Shown: positions 1 to 9,279 of the stretch, in pieces
Numbering within the stretch: position 1 is the stretch's first letter
Layout: each line of letters begins with the position of its first letter
NCBI GenBank assembly: GCA_963773685.1
Contig: CAVZBY010000011.1
Span: forward strand, 124,001-188,000
Length of the DNA stretch: 64,000 nucleotides
Direction: 5' to 3'
Source: JALHVH01 sp963773685
GTDB lineage: Bacteria > Acidobacteriota > Aminicenantia > Aminicenantales > Saccharicenantaceae
Notes under the pieces: generated by a model
What the model was told of the DNA's origin: nothing
The model's database searches: none
What the model saw: the letters and a program-made list of their open reading frames with translations, nothing else
Position numbers and translations under genes: made by a program

Positions 1-1636
1 GGTCTGTACGTTATACGACGTCCTGAGTTGGGGCGGCGAAACCCAGGCCCTCATCTTTAATCCCAAAACGGGCAAGGTCCTCGGGATCAATGCCCTGGGC
101 GTCGCCCCGACGGGCGCGACCCCCGAATTCTACAAGGGGAAGGGATATGCCTACCCTCCGGAGTACGGCCCGTTGGCTGCCGTCACCCCCGGCAATCCCG
201 GCGGTCTCCTTACCATGCTCGCCGAGTTCGGGAAGCTCAGCCTTGCGGAGGTCCTCGCGCCGGCCATCGAATTGGCGGAAACGGGCTATCCCATCGAAGC
301 GGAGCTTGCGAACAGCATCGAACGGCACAAGGAAAGGATCAAGGAGTGGCCCTATTCCAAGGCCGTGCTCCTGACGCACGCCGGTGAAGAGCGCGAGGCT
401 CCGGCTCCCGGGGAGATCTTCCGCCAGCCGGACCTGGCGGCGACCCTGAAGAAGCTCGTCGAAGCCGAACAGAAGGCCCTGGCCAAGGGCAAGAGCCGCA
501 AAGAGGCCATATACGCCGCCTACGACCGCTTTTACCGAGGCGATATCGCCGACGAATTCTCCAGGGGCTGCCGGGAGCAAGGGGGGCTGATCACCAAGGA
601 GGACATGGCCGCATGGAAGGTCTACATCGAGGAGCCTGTCACGACCAACTACAAGGGGATCGATGTTTATAAGCTCACCACTTGGGTCCAGGGCCCCGTC
701 ATGCTCCAGGCGCTCAACATGCTCGAACAGCTCGACCTTCGGGCGATGGGCTACAACAGCGCCCGGTACATTCATGCCCTCTACCAGGTCATGAACCTGG
801 CCTTCGCCGACCGCGATTTCTATTACGGCGATCCGTACTTTCCCCCCGAAGAGCCGATCCGGGGACTTCTCTCCAAGGAATACGCCAAGAGCCGGCTCGC
901 GGGGATCGACTGGGAAAAGAACGATCCGGCGGTCAAGCCCGGCGATCCTTATCCCTTCGAGGGACGGACGAACCCCTTCCTCGACCTGCTCGAGAAATGG
1001 TCCAACGTCGCGGCCGCTCCCGCCGAAGAGGCGGCCGTCGCGCGGGCGTTCTTCACCGGGACGACCTCCATCCAGGCCGCCGACGAAGAGGGATGGGTCG
1101 TCTCCGTGACGCCGAGCGGAGGATGGATCCCCGCGTGCCTGGCCGGGAAGACGGGCATGGGGATGAGCCAAAGGGCCCAGAGCTTCGTGCTGGACGCCGC
1201 CGAGAACCCGTTCAACGTCATCGCCCCCGGGAAACGCCCCCGGGCGACTCTGACCCCCGGTCTCGCGCTCAAGGACGGGAAACCCTACCTCTCGTTCGCC
1301 GTTCAGGGCGGGGATACCCAGGACCAGAATCTCATCCAGTTCTTCCTGAACGTCGTCGAGTTCGGGATGAACGTCCAGGAGGCTTGCGAAGCGGCCAATA
1401 TCACGAGCTACCAGATGAGGAACTCGTTCGAGGACCACAAGCCCCTGCCGGGAAAGCTCGATATCCAGGAGCGGGTCCCGAGCTGGGTCCGGGACTCACT
1501 GGCGCTGATGGGCTACAAAATGACCGCTCTCAGGCGGACCTCGGGGCCGATCAACGCCATCTACTTCGACAGGGCCCACGGGTCCTTCTGGGGCGGCAGC
1601 AGCAATTACGGGGAGGATTACGGGATAGCCTGGTGA
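1..1636 (+). CDS. Gamma-glutamyltransferase family protein, 5' truncated by window edge
   Basis: This is the C-terminal part of an Ntn-hydrolase of the gamma-glutamyltranspeptidase family, which cleaves or transfers gamma-glutamyl groups, usually in the periplasm. The frame is open from base 2, so the true start lies outside the window; TTG or ATG codons inside it are not starts. Near the N-terminal edge, NPKTGKVLGIN and TPGNPGGLLTMLAEFG match the conserved large-subunit region. The self-processing site is FFTGTTSIQAAD with the likely nucleophile Thr encoded at 1061-1063; the usual TTH is TTS here. PRATLTPGLAL and FAVQGGDTQDQ match the small subunit. The stop is followed 13 bases later by a membrane-protein gene. 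Family assignment is firm; substrate is not known. Confidence 0.88.
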   Translation, partial: VCTLYDVLSWGGETQALIFNPKTGKVLGINALGVAPTGATPEFYKGKGYAYPPEYGPLAAVTPGNPGGLLTMLAEFGKLSLAEVLAPAIELAETGYPIEAELANSIERHKERIKEWPYSKAVLLTHAGEEREAPAPGEIFRQPDLAATLKKLVEAEQKALAKGKSRKEAIYAAYDRFYRGDIADEFSRGCREQGGLITKEDMAAWKVYIEEPVTTNYKGIDVYKLTTWVQGPVMLQALNMLEQLDLRAMGYNSARYIHALYQVMNLAFADRDFYYGDPYFPPEEPIRGLLSKEYAKSRLAGIDWEKNDPAVKPGDPYPFEGRTNPFLDLLEKWSNVAAAPAEEAAVARAFFTGTTSIQAADEEGWVVSVTPSGGWIPACLAGKTGMGMSQRAQSFVLDAAENPFNVIAPGKRPRATLTPGLALKDGKPYLSFAVQGGDTQDQNLIQFFLNVVEFGMNVQEACEAANITSYQMRNSFEDHKPLPGKLDIQERVPSWVRDSLALMGYKMTALRRTSGPINAIYFDRAHGSFWGGSSNYGEDYGIAW

Positions 1637-1649
1637 TGGAGCCTGCCGC

Positions 1650-3614
1650 GTGGACGTGAGAAGGGGAATCCGGGGCGGTCCTGCCCTGGGCCTGTTCTTC
1701 TACGCCTGTCTGGCGGCAGGATGCGCGCTATTCGGCGGGCTGAAGGCCGCGGCCGTCCTCGTTCTCCTCATTCTAGCCTGCAACAGGGTCCTGCGCCTTG
1801 CGGGGAGAGCCCTCGGGCTGAACAGCTCACCGGCGCTTTCTCTGGCCGTCCGGTCACTGCTGAGCCTGGGGCTCTTTCCCTTCGTGTGGCTGGCTTGCCG
1901 CCTGCTTCCCGGCGGCTGGCTCCTTCCGGCGGTCGGCGTCATCATAGCCGTCGGATTGGCCCTTTCATTACGCCATAAGTCCACGGAAGCCCGACCGGCG
2001 GGAGCTGACTATGCGGGGATCTTCTTCATCCTTTTCCTTGTCACGGTCGCGACTTGGCTCCCGTTCTCGAAGATCGGTTCTCTGGTCGACGGCCGATTGG
2101 CTTACCGCGCCTATTTCAGCTCGGATTACTTGAAGCACTTCTCGGTCGTCGGATCCCTCAACAACAGCGGCATGCCTCCCGGGAACCCGTATTTCGCCGG
2201 GGAGCCGCTCCATTATTATTGGCTTCCTTATGCCGTGCCCGCCGTCGTATCGCGGTTGACGGGCTCGACAGCGAAGGCCCTGTTCGCCTATTCATTCGCG
2301 GTCAATTTCCTGTTCCTGCTCCTGCTCTTCCAGGCCTGCCAAAGGATCGCCAGGAAGCGCCGGTGGATGCCTTTTCTCGCCGTCCCCCTTGTCCTTGCCC
2401 CAAGCCTGGAAGGGGCCTATCTGTGGGCGGGTCGGGCGCGCCTCTCGTTCGCCGCGTTCTTCGCGGACGGCCGGGCCTACAACATCGACGGGCTCACCCG
2501 CTGGCTATGGAACCTCCCCCAGATCGACACCCTCCTGCGCTCCCTTCTCTACACCCCTCAGCATCTTCTCAGCCTGGCGTTCGTCCTGCTGTTCCTCGTA
2601 TTCGCGGACGAGGACCCGGAGAAGCCGTGGCTTCTCTCCCTGCTTCTGGCCCTGAGCCTCGCTTCGAGCTTCTTCGTCGGCGGGATCCTGCTCGCTGCGC
2701 GGGCCCTCCATATCGTTGTAAGGGAAGGCGCGCGACTCGTCCGGCGGGACGCGACCCCGGCCGCCTTCGTTCGTGGCCTGGTGAGCCATTTCTTACTGCC
2801 CGTTCTCGTCCTGGGGCTGTCCATCCTCTTGCGCATGGTCTCGACCGGCGGGAGCGGGGTCGTTTTCAAGCCGCTCGGCCCGAGGCAGATCCTTCTTTTG
2901 TTGGGCCTGAACCTGGGCCTGCTCACCGTAAGCGGCTCATGGGGGCTTTTAGCGGCCCGCTTCCGGTCGCGGGCATTGCTGGCCGTTCTCCTCGGCCTTT
3001 CGGTCGTCCTGCTCCTTGCGGTCCGAATCGCCGGCTTCGAATCGGACGTCTCACTCAAAGCCGGGCTCGTCGCCATCCTTGCCCTGGCCCTTCTGACATG
3101 CCGGCTGGGCGAGGCCTCCGGGGCCGGACGGTTCGCCCTGCCGCTCGCATTCCTGATCCTTATTCCGGGGAGTCTGACGGCCGTCCTGGACATCCGGAAC
3201 TCGGCCGACGTCCGGAATGCCCGTTTCACGACATATATAGGGGTCGAAGAGATGCGGATGCTCGAGTGGGTCCGCGAGAATACGCCGCGGGAAAGCGTCG
3301 TTCAGAGCTTCCCGGCCGCCCGAGCCTGGAATCTCTCGACCATACCTTCCTTTACCGGGCGGCGGATGGCGGTCGGCGATCGCATGCACGGGCAGATCTT
3401 TCAGGTCCGCCCCGCCGCCTATGATCGGAGGCTCGAGGCCCTGAGGCTCGCCTTGAGCGGGCTCCCGACGACGCGGGACGACCTAAGGCGCCTGGGCGTC
3501 GATTATCTGCTTTGGGGGGAGGATGAAAGCCGCTTCTTCAAGATCGATCCCGGGGACCTCACCGTCGCTCACAGGGAAGGCGGGACCATCCTTTATGAGC
3601 TCGGGAGCGATTGA
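1650..3614 (+). CDS. Polytopic membrane protein, GT-C glycosyltransferase/DUF2298-like
   Basis: A 654-residue protein with about a dozen hydrophobic segments, probably a GT-C-fold lipid-dependent glycosyltransferase or relative in the inner membrane. The motif NPYFAGEPLHYYWLPY resembles the DUF2298 ('YYY') signature, and the C-terminal soluble part (EEMRMLEWVRENTPRESVV onwards) looks like the periplasmic domain common after such membrane cores. I chose the GTG at 1650 because GGAG lies eight bases upstream and it directly follows the preceding stop. It is followed 18 bases later by a second GT-C protein, so the two probably act together in cell-surface glycan assembly. The exact substrate cannot be read from sequence. 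Confidence 0.6.
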   Translation: MDVRRGIRGGPALGLFFYACLAAGCALFGGLKAAAVLVLLILACNRVLRLAGRALGLNSSPALSLAVRSLLSLGLFPFVWLACRLLPGGWLLPAVGVIIAVGLALSLRHKSTEARPAGADYAGIFFILFLVTVATWLPFSKIGSLVDGRLAYRAYFSSDYLKHFSVVGSLNNSGMPPGNPYFAGEPLHYYWLPYAVPAVVSRLTGSTAKALFAYSFAVNFLFLLLLFQACQRIARKRRWMPFLAVPLVLAPSLEGAYLWAGRARLSFAAFFADGRAYNIDGLTRWLWNLPQIDTLLRSLLYTPQHLLSLAFVLLFLVFADEDPEKPWLLSLLLALSLASSFFVGGILLAARALHIVVREGARLVRRDATPAAFVRGLVSHFLLPVLVLGLSILLRMVSTGGSGVVFKPLGPRQILLLLGLNLGLLTVSGSWGLLAARFRSRALLAVLLGLSVVLLLAVRIAGFESDVSLKAGLVAILALALLTCRLGEASGAGRFALPLAFLILIPGSLTAVLDIRNSADVRNARFTTYIGVEEMRMLEWVRENTPRESVVQSFPAARAWNLSTIPSFTGRRMAVGDRMHGQIFQVRPAAYDRRLEALRLALSGLPTTRDDLRRLGVDYLLWGEDESRFFKIDPGDLTVAHREGGTILYELGSD

Positions 3615-3632
3615 GGCGGGAGGCAGACGCCC

Positions 3633-5264
3633 ATGACCGAAAAGCGCGACGCCCGGAAAGAATGGCTGGGACTCCTGCTCATTCTCGTCGTCGCCGCGGC
3701 CCTGAGACTCCAGCATATCAAAGCCGACCCTCCCGCCCTGATCCCGGCCGTTTCCGGAAGCGCGGGGATCTATTTCGACGAAGGGATCTATTGTCACAAC
3801 GCGCGCAACAAGATCCTCTTCGGTCAATGGATCACGGACGAGTGGAACCCCATCGTCTACAACGCTCCGCTGACCCTCCTCTACTACCTCGCCTTCAAGG
3901 CGTTCGGCGTCTCCATCGTGACGGTCAAGGTCCTCAGCGTCCTTTTCGGGCTCTGCGGGCTCCTGTTGTTCTTTGTTGGGGTCCGAGCCTATCTGGAGCC
4001 CGCCCAGGCCCTCGGGCTCACAGCCCTGTTCTCCCTGGATTTTTACGGGCTGATGTACAACCGTATCGGGCTCCTCGAGAACTTCTCGAGTCTGTGCTTT
4101 CTGGCGAGCTTCGCCCTGTTCGCGACATCGCGGGGGCGTCCGCGGATGTCCTTCTTTCTGGGGATGACAACAGCCGTGGCCGCGCTTTCCAAATATCTCT
4201 TCGCGTTCTTTCCGATCGCCGCGGGTCTGGCCGTCGCCTATCAGGCCCGGAAGCGGTCGGAACTCAAGTCTTTGGCGGCTTTCGCGGCGGGAGGGCTGGC
4301 GGTGGGACTGCCCTGGTTCTTCGGGATCTATCTGCCGTTCCGGCCGACGTTCGGCAAGATCGGGGCCGGCTGGGGAATGCTTTCTTTGCCCCGCTCGATC
4401 GGCCAAGCCTGGTCCAACCTCGCTCATAATCCCCTGCCCAGGTATCTCCAGCTAGCGCCCGCGGCGACCCTCCTCCTGGCCCTGTTCGGAGGGCTCCTCC
4501 TGCTGAAGATCATCCGGTCGAAGAAGTTCCCGATGGAGCCGATCGACCTGTTCGTCCTCCTTTGGATACTGGGCGGAACGGTGTCGATGGGACTCCTGAA
4601 TTACCGCCCAATGCGATACTACATTCCCGTGTTCCCGGCATTCTACCTGGCCGGATCACGGCTCCTCCGGGAGCGGGACGGCCTTCGGGAGGAAGCGCGG
4701 TATTTCTGGCCGTTGGCCTTCGTATCCGCCGCGCTCCTGTTCCCGGTCTTCAGGATGATGGCGGCCCGACCTTCGGCCTTCTTCGTCTTTCCGCCCGTCA
4801 TGAGGGGGATCTCGTACCTTTCGTTCGCGGTCGCCGTCGCGTTTTTCCTTGTCGGAGCCTCTCGGTCGAGGCGGGTCCTGGACGGGATTCTGCTCGTCCT
4901 GCTTCTCGCCGGACCGGTCTTCCTTTACGCCCGCCATTTCTATCTGGCCCCGACCTACGACCTCGAAAGAGCATCGCGGTTCTTCGATACCCTCCCGCCG
5001 GGATCCATCGTCATGGGCCAGGAGGCGCCTCGATTGACGCTCGGAACGCCCTTCAAGGCCCTTCTAGCCTATGAGAACTGGTTCAACGACCGCGACCCGT
5101 TCGAACGGTTCAAGCCGACGCATCTCGTCGTGCTGGACAGGTTCGGCGGGGCCGAGGAAGGCTGGATCCGGAGGCGGTTCCCCGAGAAGGCGGCGCTTTT
5201 CGAGCTCGTCCGGAAATTCAAGGTCTGGGACACGACCATGACGCTGTATCGTGTTCCCGAGTAG
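3633..5264 (+). CDS. GT-C family glycosyltransferase (ArnT/PMT-like)
   Basis: A 543-residue inner-membrane protein of the dolichyl-phosphate-mannose/ArnT type (PMT_2 family), expected to move a sugar from a polyprenyl-phosphate donor to a periplasmic acceptor. After a first transmembrane helix (residues about 9-26), the first periplasmic loop holds FDEGIYCHNARNKILFGQW; its acidic pair matches the catalytic DE position of GT-C enzymes. About ten further hydrophobic helices follow, then a short periplasmic tail. ATG at 3633 follows GGCGGGAGGC. It is co-directional with the preceding GT-C-like gene and lies 18 bases after it. Acceptor unknown. Confidence 0.7.
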   Translation: MTEKRDARKEWLGLLLILVVAAALRLQHIKADPPALIPAVSGSAGIYFDEGIYCHNARNKILFGQWITDEWNPIVYNAPLTLLYYLAFKAFGVSIVTVKVLSVLFGLCGLLLFFVGVRAYLEPAQALGLTALFSLDFYGLMYNRIGLLENFSSLCFLASFALFATSRGRPRMSFFLGMTTAVAALSKYLFAFFPIAAGLAVAYQARKRSELKSLAAFAAGGLAVGLPWFFGIYLPFRPTFGKIGAGWGMLSLPRSIGQAWSNLAHNPLPRYLQLAPAATLLLALFGGLLLLKIIRSKKFPMEPIDLFVLLWILGGTVSMGLLNYRPMRYYIPVFPAFYLAGSRLLRERDGLREEARYFWPLAFVSAALLFPVFRMMAARPSAFFVFPPVMRGISYLSFAVAVAFFLVGASRSRRVLDGILLVLLLAGPVFLYARHFYLAPTYDLERASRFFDTLPPGSIVMGQEAPRLTLGTPFKALLAYENWFNDRDPFERFKPTHLVVLDRFGGAEEGWIRRRFPEKAALFELVRKFKVWDTTMTLYRVPE

Positions 5265-5282
5265 GGGATGGGGGAGCCCGTT

Positions 5283-5310
5283 TTGGAGTTGGATGGTGTT
5301 CCGCTATAAT
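5283..5310 (+). promoter_or_regulatory. Sigma-70 promoter placing +1 on the ATG of the SGNH hydrolase
   Basis: TTGGAG (5283-5288), a 16-base spacer and a perfect TATAAT (5305-5310). Seven bases after the -10 box is position 5317, the A of the ATG, which has no ribosome-binding site of its own. This suggests a leaderless transcript. A second ATG at 5293 in the same frame has GGAG before it but lies inside the promoter. Confidence 0.6.
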
Positions 5311-5316
5311 GCACGC

Positions 5317-6984
5317 ATGATCGCTCGGAGCCTGGCCCGGGGCGTTCTCTTCCTTGCCCTGGTCACCGCCGCCTTTTCGCAAACCGAACCCTGGGACCCC
5401 GTCCTGTTCGAAGCCGGAGGGAGATCCTATCGGCTGGTCGTCCGATGCATCCCGTCCGGGAGCTTCATCGTCCTTTCCGACGGGAAGAGGGAGACGGTCC
5501 TCGGGGGAGCGGGCGGGGACAACCTTTTCCCGACAGCGCAAGCCGCAGGGGACCGGTTCCACGTCCTCTGGGTGAACTACCAGGGAGGGCGCGCCGCGCT
5601 AGGCCTTTACGATTCCGCGACGCGGACGTCCCGTATCATCCCCCTGGACGGCTTGAAGTTCGCCGGCTCGCCGGTGCTGGTCGAACGGGCGGGACGCCCC
5701 TTCGGAGTGATCCTGCTGGGCAATGCCTCCGACAACGACGACGTCTTCTTTCTCGACCTGCGGGACGGTCGCCTCGAGAACATCAGCCGGACCTCCTGGT
5801 CCGAAAAAGGGTTCACGATCGAGACCGGCGCGTCCGGCATCCTCGTTCGGACCGAGACACTTGCGGACCGCGCGCTCTACCGGAGGGGCTTCGACGAAAC
5901 GGCGAAATTCCGCCTCCTGGGCCGCGAATCCCGTCCCGTCCCCGATCGCCGCGCGGGAACGGCAGTCCCCGATGAACAGGATTGCCGGCCGGCAAACACC
6001 TACGCCGCGTTCGGAGACAGCATCACCTTCGGGGTCATGCGGATGGATAACCTGGAGGGGGAGGAGCATCCCGAGCTGGCCTATCCGGAGAGGGTCAGGG
6101 AGATCCTCGCGACATTTTATGGCCCCGCCTTTCCCGTCAATCTGGGCGTCCCCGGGGAGCAGACGTATCAAGGAGCGCTTCGGGTCCACCAGGACCTCGC
6201 GGCCGTGGACGGGCTGTACTTTCTCCTGATGATGGGCACGAATGACGTCATCCACGGCTATTTCTCGGTCGATTCCAGCGTCGAGAACCTGGACTATATC
6301 ATCGCCGCCGCCGAGGAACGGGGGATGCGCATCATCATATCGACCATCCCGCCGCGCAAGGACAGCTTCGGAGAGGTCCCCTGGATCCTGAACAATATCG
6401 CCGAGCTCAATCTGGGAATAGCCGAGCTGGCCGAATCGAAGGGCATCGGTTTCATCGACACCCACGGAACCTTCATGGCCACGAATCCTCCGGACGGCTG
6501 GAAAGCCCTCCTGGAAGACGTCGGGGGGAACCATCCCGGCCCCGCCGGGCACACGGTCATCGCGAACCTTTTCGCCGGGGTCCTGGCCGCGTTTCCCCCG
6601 CGTGAGCCGAGCCATGTCACAAGGGTCGCCTCCGAAGGACCGGGGGTCCGGAGGTTCCGCTGGGACGCCGTGTGTGAGTCGGACCTGGCGTGCTACCGCG
6701 TTGAATACGGCGGCACCCCGAGCGCTCTCGAAAACCTCGTTGTGACGAATGCCAACACCATCGTGTTTCCCGGATTCCCGTCGCACGACGTCTACTTCCG
6801 CGTCCAGTCGGTCGATGCGGCCGGGTATCGCAGCGATTTCACGCCGATCCATTCCACGATGGAGAAGCCGCGGACGCGAAGAGGCCATAGCCTTGCCGAG
6901 ACCGAGCGTCTCGCTTCCGACCCGGACCCTCGGGACGAGGCCCTTCCGACCCCGGCATCGGGAGGCCGCCATCGAGGTCCGTGA
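5317..6984 (+). CDS. Secreted SGNH/GDSL hydrolase with C-terminal fibronectin-III-like domain
   Basis: A secreted esterase/lipase-type hydrolase of about 555 residues. The start at 5317 gives a signal peptide (MIARSLARGVLFLALVTAAF) cut near AFSQ. Residues about 20-210 resemble a beta-rich domain. The SGNH core follows: block I FGDSIT (Ser), block II NLGVPG (Gly), block III GTNDV (Asn), and block V GGNHPGPAGH (His). The usual Asp three residues before the His is Gly here, with an Asp two residues further away. A C-terminal segment from PSHVTRV to DAAGYRSDF looks like a fibronectin type III domain. It lies downstream of the two membrane glycosyltransferases but appears to have its own promoter. 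Substrate unknown. Confidence 0.8.
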   Translation: MIARSLARGVLFLALVTAAFSQTEPWDPVLFEAGGRSYRLVVRCIPSGSFIVLSDGKRETVLGGAGGDNLFPTAQAAGDRFHVLWVNYQGGRAALGLYDSATRTSRIIPLDGLKFAGSPVLVERAGRPFGVILLGNASDNDDVFFLDLRDGRLENISRTSWSEKGFTIETGASGILVRTETLADRALYRRGFDETAKFRLLGRESRPVPDRRAGTAVPDEQDCRPANTYAAFGDSITFGVMRMDNLEGEEHPELAYPERVREILATFYGPAFPVNLGVPGEQTYQGALRVHQDLAAVDGLYFLLMMGTNDVIHGYFSVDSSVENLDYIIAAAEERGMRIIISTIPPRKDSFGEVPWILNNIAELNLGIAELAESKGIGFIDTHGTFMATNPPDGWKALLEDVGGNHPGPAGHTVIANLFAGVLAAFPPREPSHVTRVASEGPGVRRFRWDAVCESDLACYRVEYGGTPSALENLVVTNANTIVFPGFPSHDVYFRVQSVDAAGYRSDFTPIHSTMEKPRTRRGHSLAETERLASDPDPRDEALPTPASGGRHRGP

Positions 6985-6990
6985 TAAGCC

Positions 6991-7821
6991 ATGAGGGATC
7001 CGATGCTTGTTCGAGGCGGGTCTCAAAGTTCGAGGGCGTCCGGCGCGGCCGCTCTGGCGGCTGCGCTCGTTCTGACCATGATCCCGGGCGGCTGCCGGCG
7101 GGGGACCCCGGCCCCGGAGCTCCTGCATACGCCGTTCGCGGTGACGGACGACGCCGGAAACGCCAGGGAGTATAGGCTGTACATGCCAGGGAAGAAAGGG
7201 CGCGTGCCTCTGATGCTTTATTTCCACGGGGTCATCTCGCCCGGGTTCAAGAACATCCCCTCGCTCAGGAATTATACCGGAAGCCCCGTGGAAGAAACCG
7301 GGCTCGTCCCGTTCTGCCGGGATCACGGCATCGCCCTGCTCGTTCCCGAGGCGCTCTACGAATATACGTTCCTGAAATGCCGCTCCAAGGGCTGGTTGAC
7401 CGAAAAGGAGATCGACGGCGTCGAGAAGATCATCGACACGGTGGTCGGACGGTTCCCGATCGACCGGGACCGCGTCTATCTTGCCGGGATCTCGGCCGGC
7501 GCCGTCTTCAGCCACTATCTGGCCAACCGGCGCCCCCGCTTCTACAGCGCCGTCCTGTCCCACTCCCAGGCCTACGTCGATCCGGACGGCGTCGTCCTCC
7601 GGCCCGCCGAGAAGGGCCCGCGTTTCGGGGTCGTGTTCTGCTACAACCAAGGGGACTATAAGAACCTCATCGCGTTCTGCATCGAATCGGAGCGGATCTA
7701 CCGGGAGGACGGGTACCGGACGGCCCTCCTCCGGGACGTCCCGCCGCGCGGCCATGCCTGGTCCACGACGAACAACGCGCGCTTCTGGGAACTCCTGACG
7801 GCCTTGAGCCCAAAACGCTGA
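6991..7821 (+). CDS. Alpha/beta hydrolase, probable exported esterase
   Basis: A 276-residue serine hydrolase related to poly(3-hydroxybutyrate) depolymerase/feruloyl-esterase-type proteins. The N-terminus has a signal-like stretch ending in LTMIPGGC, a weak lipobox, so it may be a lipoprotein. MLYFHG is the oxyanion-hole strand, GISAGA holds the nucleophile Ser, and GHAWS near the C-terminus holds the likely catalytic His. ATG 6991 begins six bases after the SGNH hydrolase stop, with GAGG thirteen bases upstream, so the two are probably co-transcribed secreted hydrolases. Substrate unknown. Confidence 0.72.
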   Translation: MRDPMLVRGGSQSSRASGAAALAAALVLTMIPGGCRRGTPAPELLHTPFAVTDDAGNAREYRLYMPGKKGRVPLMLYFHGVISPGFKNIPSLRNYTGSPVEETGLVPFCRDHGIALLVPEALYEYTFLKCRSKGWLTEKEIDGVEKIIDTVVGRFPIDRDRVYLAGISAGAVFSHYLANRRPRFYSAVLSHSQAYVDPDGVVLRPAEKGPRFGVVFCYNQGDYKNLIAFCIESERIYREDGYRTALLRDVPPRGHAWSTTNNARFWELLTALSPKR

Positions 7822-7858
7822 CCGGCTTACGGTCCCGGGCCGGTCCGCCGCGGCCCGT

Positions 7859-7888
7859 TTGACAGGCTTCCGGCCCAACTGCTATCCT
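7859..7888 (+). promoter_or_regulatory. Sigma-70-like promoter of the phosphodiesterase gene
   Basis: Perfect TTGACA at 7859-7864, an 18-base spacer and TATCCT at 7883-7888. The expected +1 (about 7895) falls on an in-frame GTG at 7896, just after the annotated ATG at 7890, so translation may begin at the GTG on a leaderless mRNA. Confidence 0.5.
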
Positions 7889-7889
7889 G

Positions 7890-9279
7890 ATGATCGTGAA
7901 AAGAACTTCGTTCCGCGGGATCCCGAGAGCGATGGCCGTCGCGGCCGTTTCAGCGTCCCTGATATTCGCCTTCGCGGCCTCCGCCTCCTGCCGCAGGAAG
8001 GAGCGAAGCCCCCGCGTCTACGTCGTCGGCCTCGACGGCGCCACCTGGGACATCATCGACCCCCTCATCGAACGGGGAAAGCTTCCCGTCTTCAAGGATC
8101 TGAAGGACAGCGGCGCATGGGCCAGGCTCCGGACGTTCGATCCGACGCTCTCGGCCGTGGTCTGGACGAGCATCGCGACCGGAAAGTCGATGATCAAGCA
8201 CGGGATCGTCGATTGGACCTACGTCGACAAGCAGAACATCGAGGTCCCGTATTCCAGCTCCGAGAAGCGGGTCCCCTCCATCTGGGAGATGATGGACGAA
8301 CACGGCCAGCGGAGCATCGTCCTCAACTGGTTCGTCACCTATCCGCCCGACGCGGTCCGCGGCGTCATGGTCTCCGACTCGTTCGGAGCCGCCGCGCTGA
8401 AGGCCCTGTCGGGAAAGGGGGACCCCAAGGCCTTCGCCGATACGGTCTACCCTCCGAAGGAGTTCACGAAGCTGTACGGGATCCTGTCGGGGTTGTCGGC
8501 CGCCGGCGCGCTTCAATATCCCGCGCCTCGTCGAGGAGATGAAGCTCCCGGACTATCTTGCCGAATATAAGGCGCGATACGCCGCGTCTCCCGGGCGCGT
8601 TCCCATCCTGAGCGTTTGGCCTTCGTTCCTCGCCTACGACCGCATCCAGGACACCCTCGTGGACCATTACCTCGCGGAGGACGATCACGATCTGTTCCTG
8701 GCCTATTACCGGTTCCCGGACGTTTTCTTCCACTTCGCGACGCTGTTCCTGGAAAAGACCTACCATGACCGCATCGACGCCTATGTCGGGGCTTCGGCCG
8801 AGCCGACGACCGAGGTCCTTTCGGAATTCAACCGGATGATGGCCGACGTCGCGGAACCCCTCCTGCGGGAGAAGGAGATCGTGCTCGCGAAGGTCCTCGA
8901 CCGCGTCCGGAAGGAGAACGCCTATCTCCTGGTCGTTTCGGACCACGGCTTCCAGATGTCCTCGAAGGGATACACCCACTACGGCCTGCCGTCGGGAACC
9001 CCGCCGCCCGACGGGATCCTCACGATCCTGGGGCCCGGCATCAAGCCGGGCGTCCGGATCGAGGCGTCCGTCTATGACATCGCTCCGACGATCCTCTATC
9101 TCAAGGACCTGCCGGTCGGCGCCGACATGGACGGGAAGCCTCTGTTCGAAGCCCTGACCTCCCCGAAGCCCGTCCGGACGGCCCTCTACACCCGGATGAA
9201 GCATCAGGCCGGGGAGCGCAACGCGGAGCTCGATAAAAAGAAGCTCGAGGAATTGAAGTCCCTGGGCTACATCAAATAG
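7890..9279 (+). CDS. Type I phosphodiesterase/nucleotide pyrophosphatase family protein (frameshift near 8500)
   Basis: An exported alkaline-phosphatase-superfamily hydrolase that cleaves phosphodiesters or nucleotides. The N-terminus is a signal sequence ending in a Cys (FAASASC), possibly lipidated. VVGLDGATWDI holds the first metal-binding Asp, TLSAVVWTSIATGKS the nucleophile Thr/Ser region, and VVSDHGFQMSSKGYTH plus DIAPTILYLKDLP the C-terminal metal site and family tail. The frame breaks near 8500-8510: the first part runs to 8570 in one frame while RFNIPRLVEEMKLPDYL resumes in the next. One base change would restore a protein of about 462 residues. The 3' end overlaps the convergent spermidine-synthase-like gene by 13 bases. 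Confidence 0.78.
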
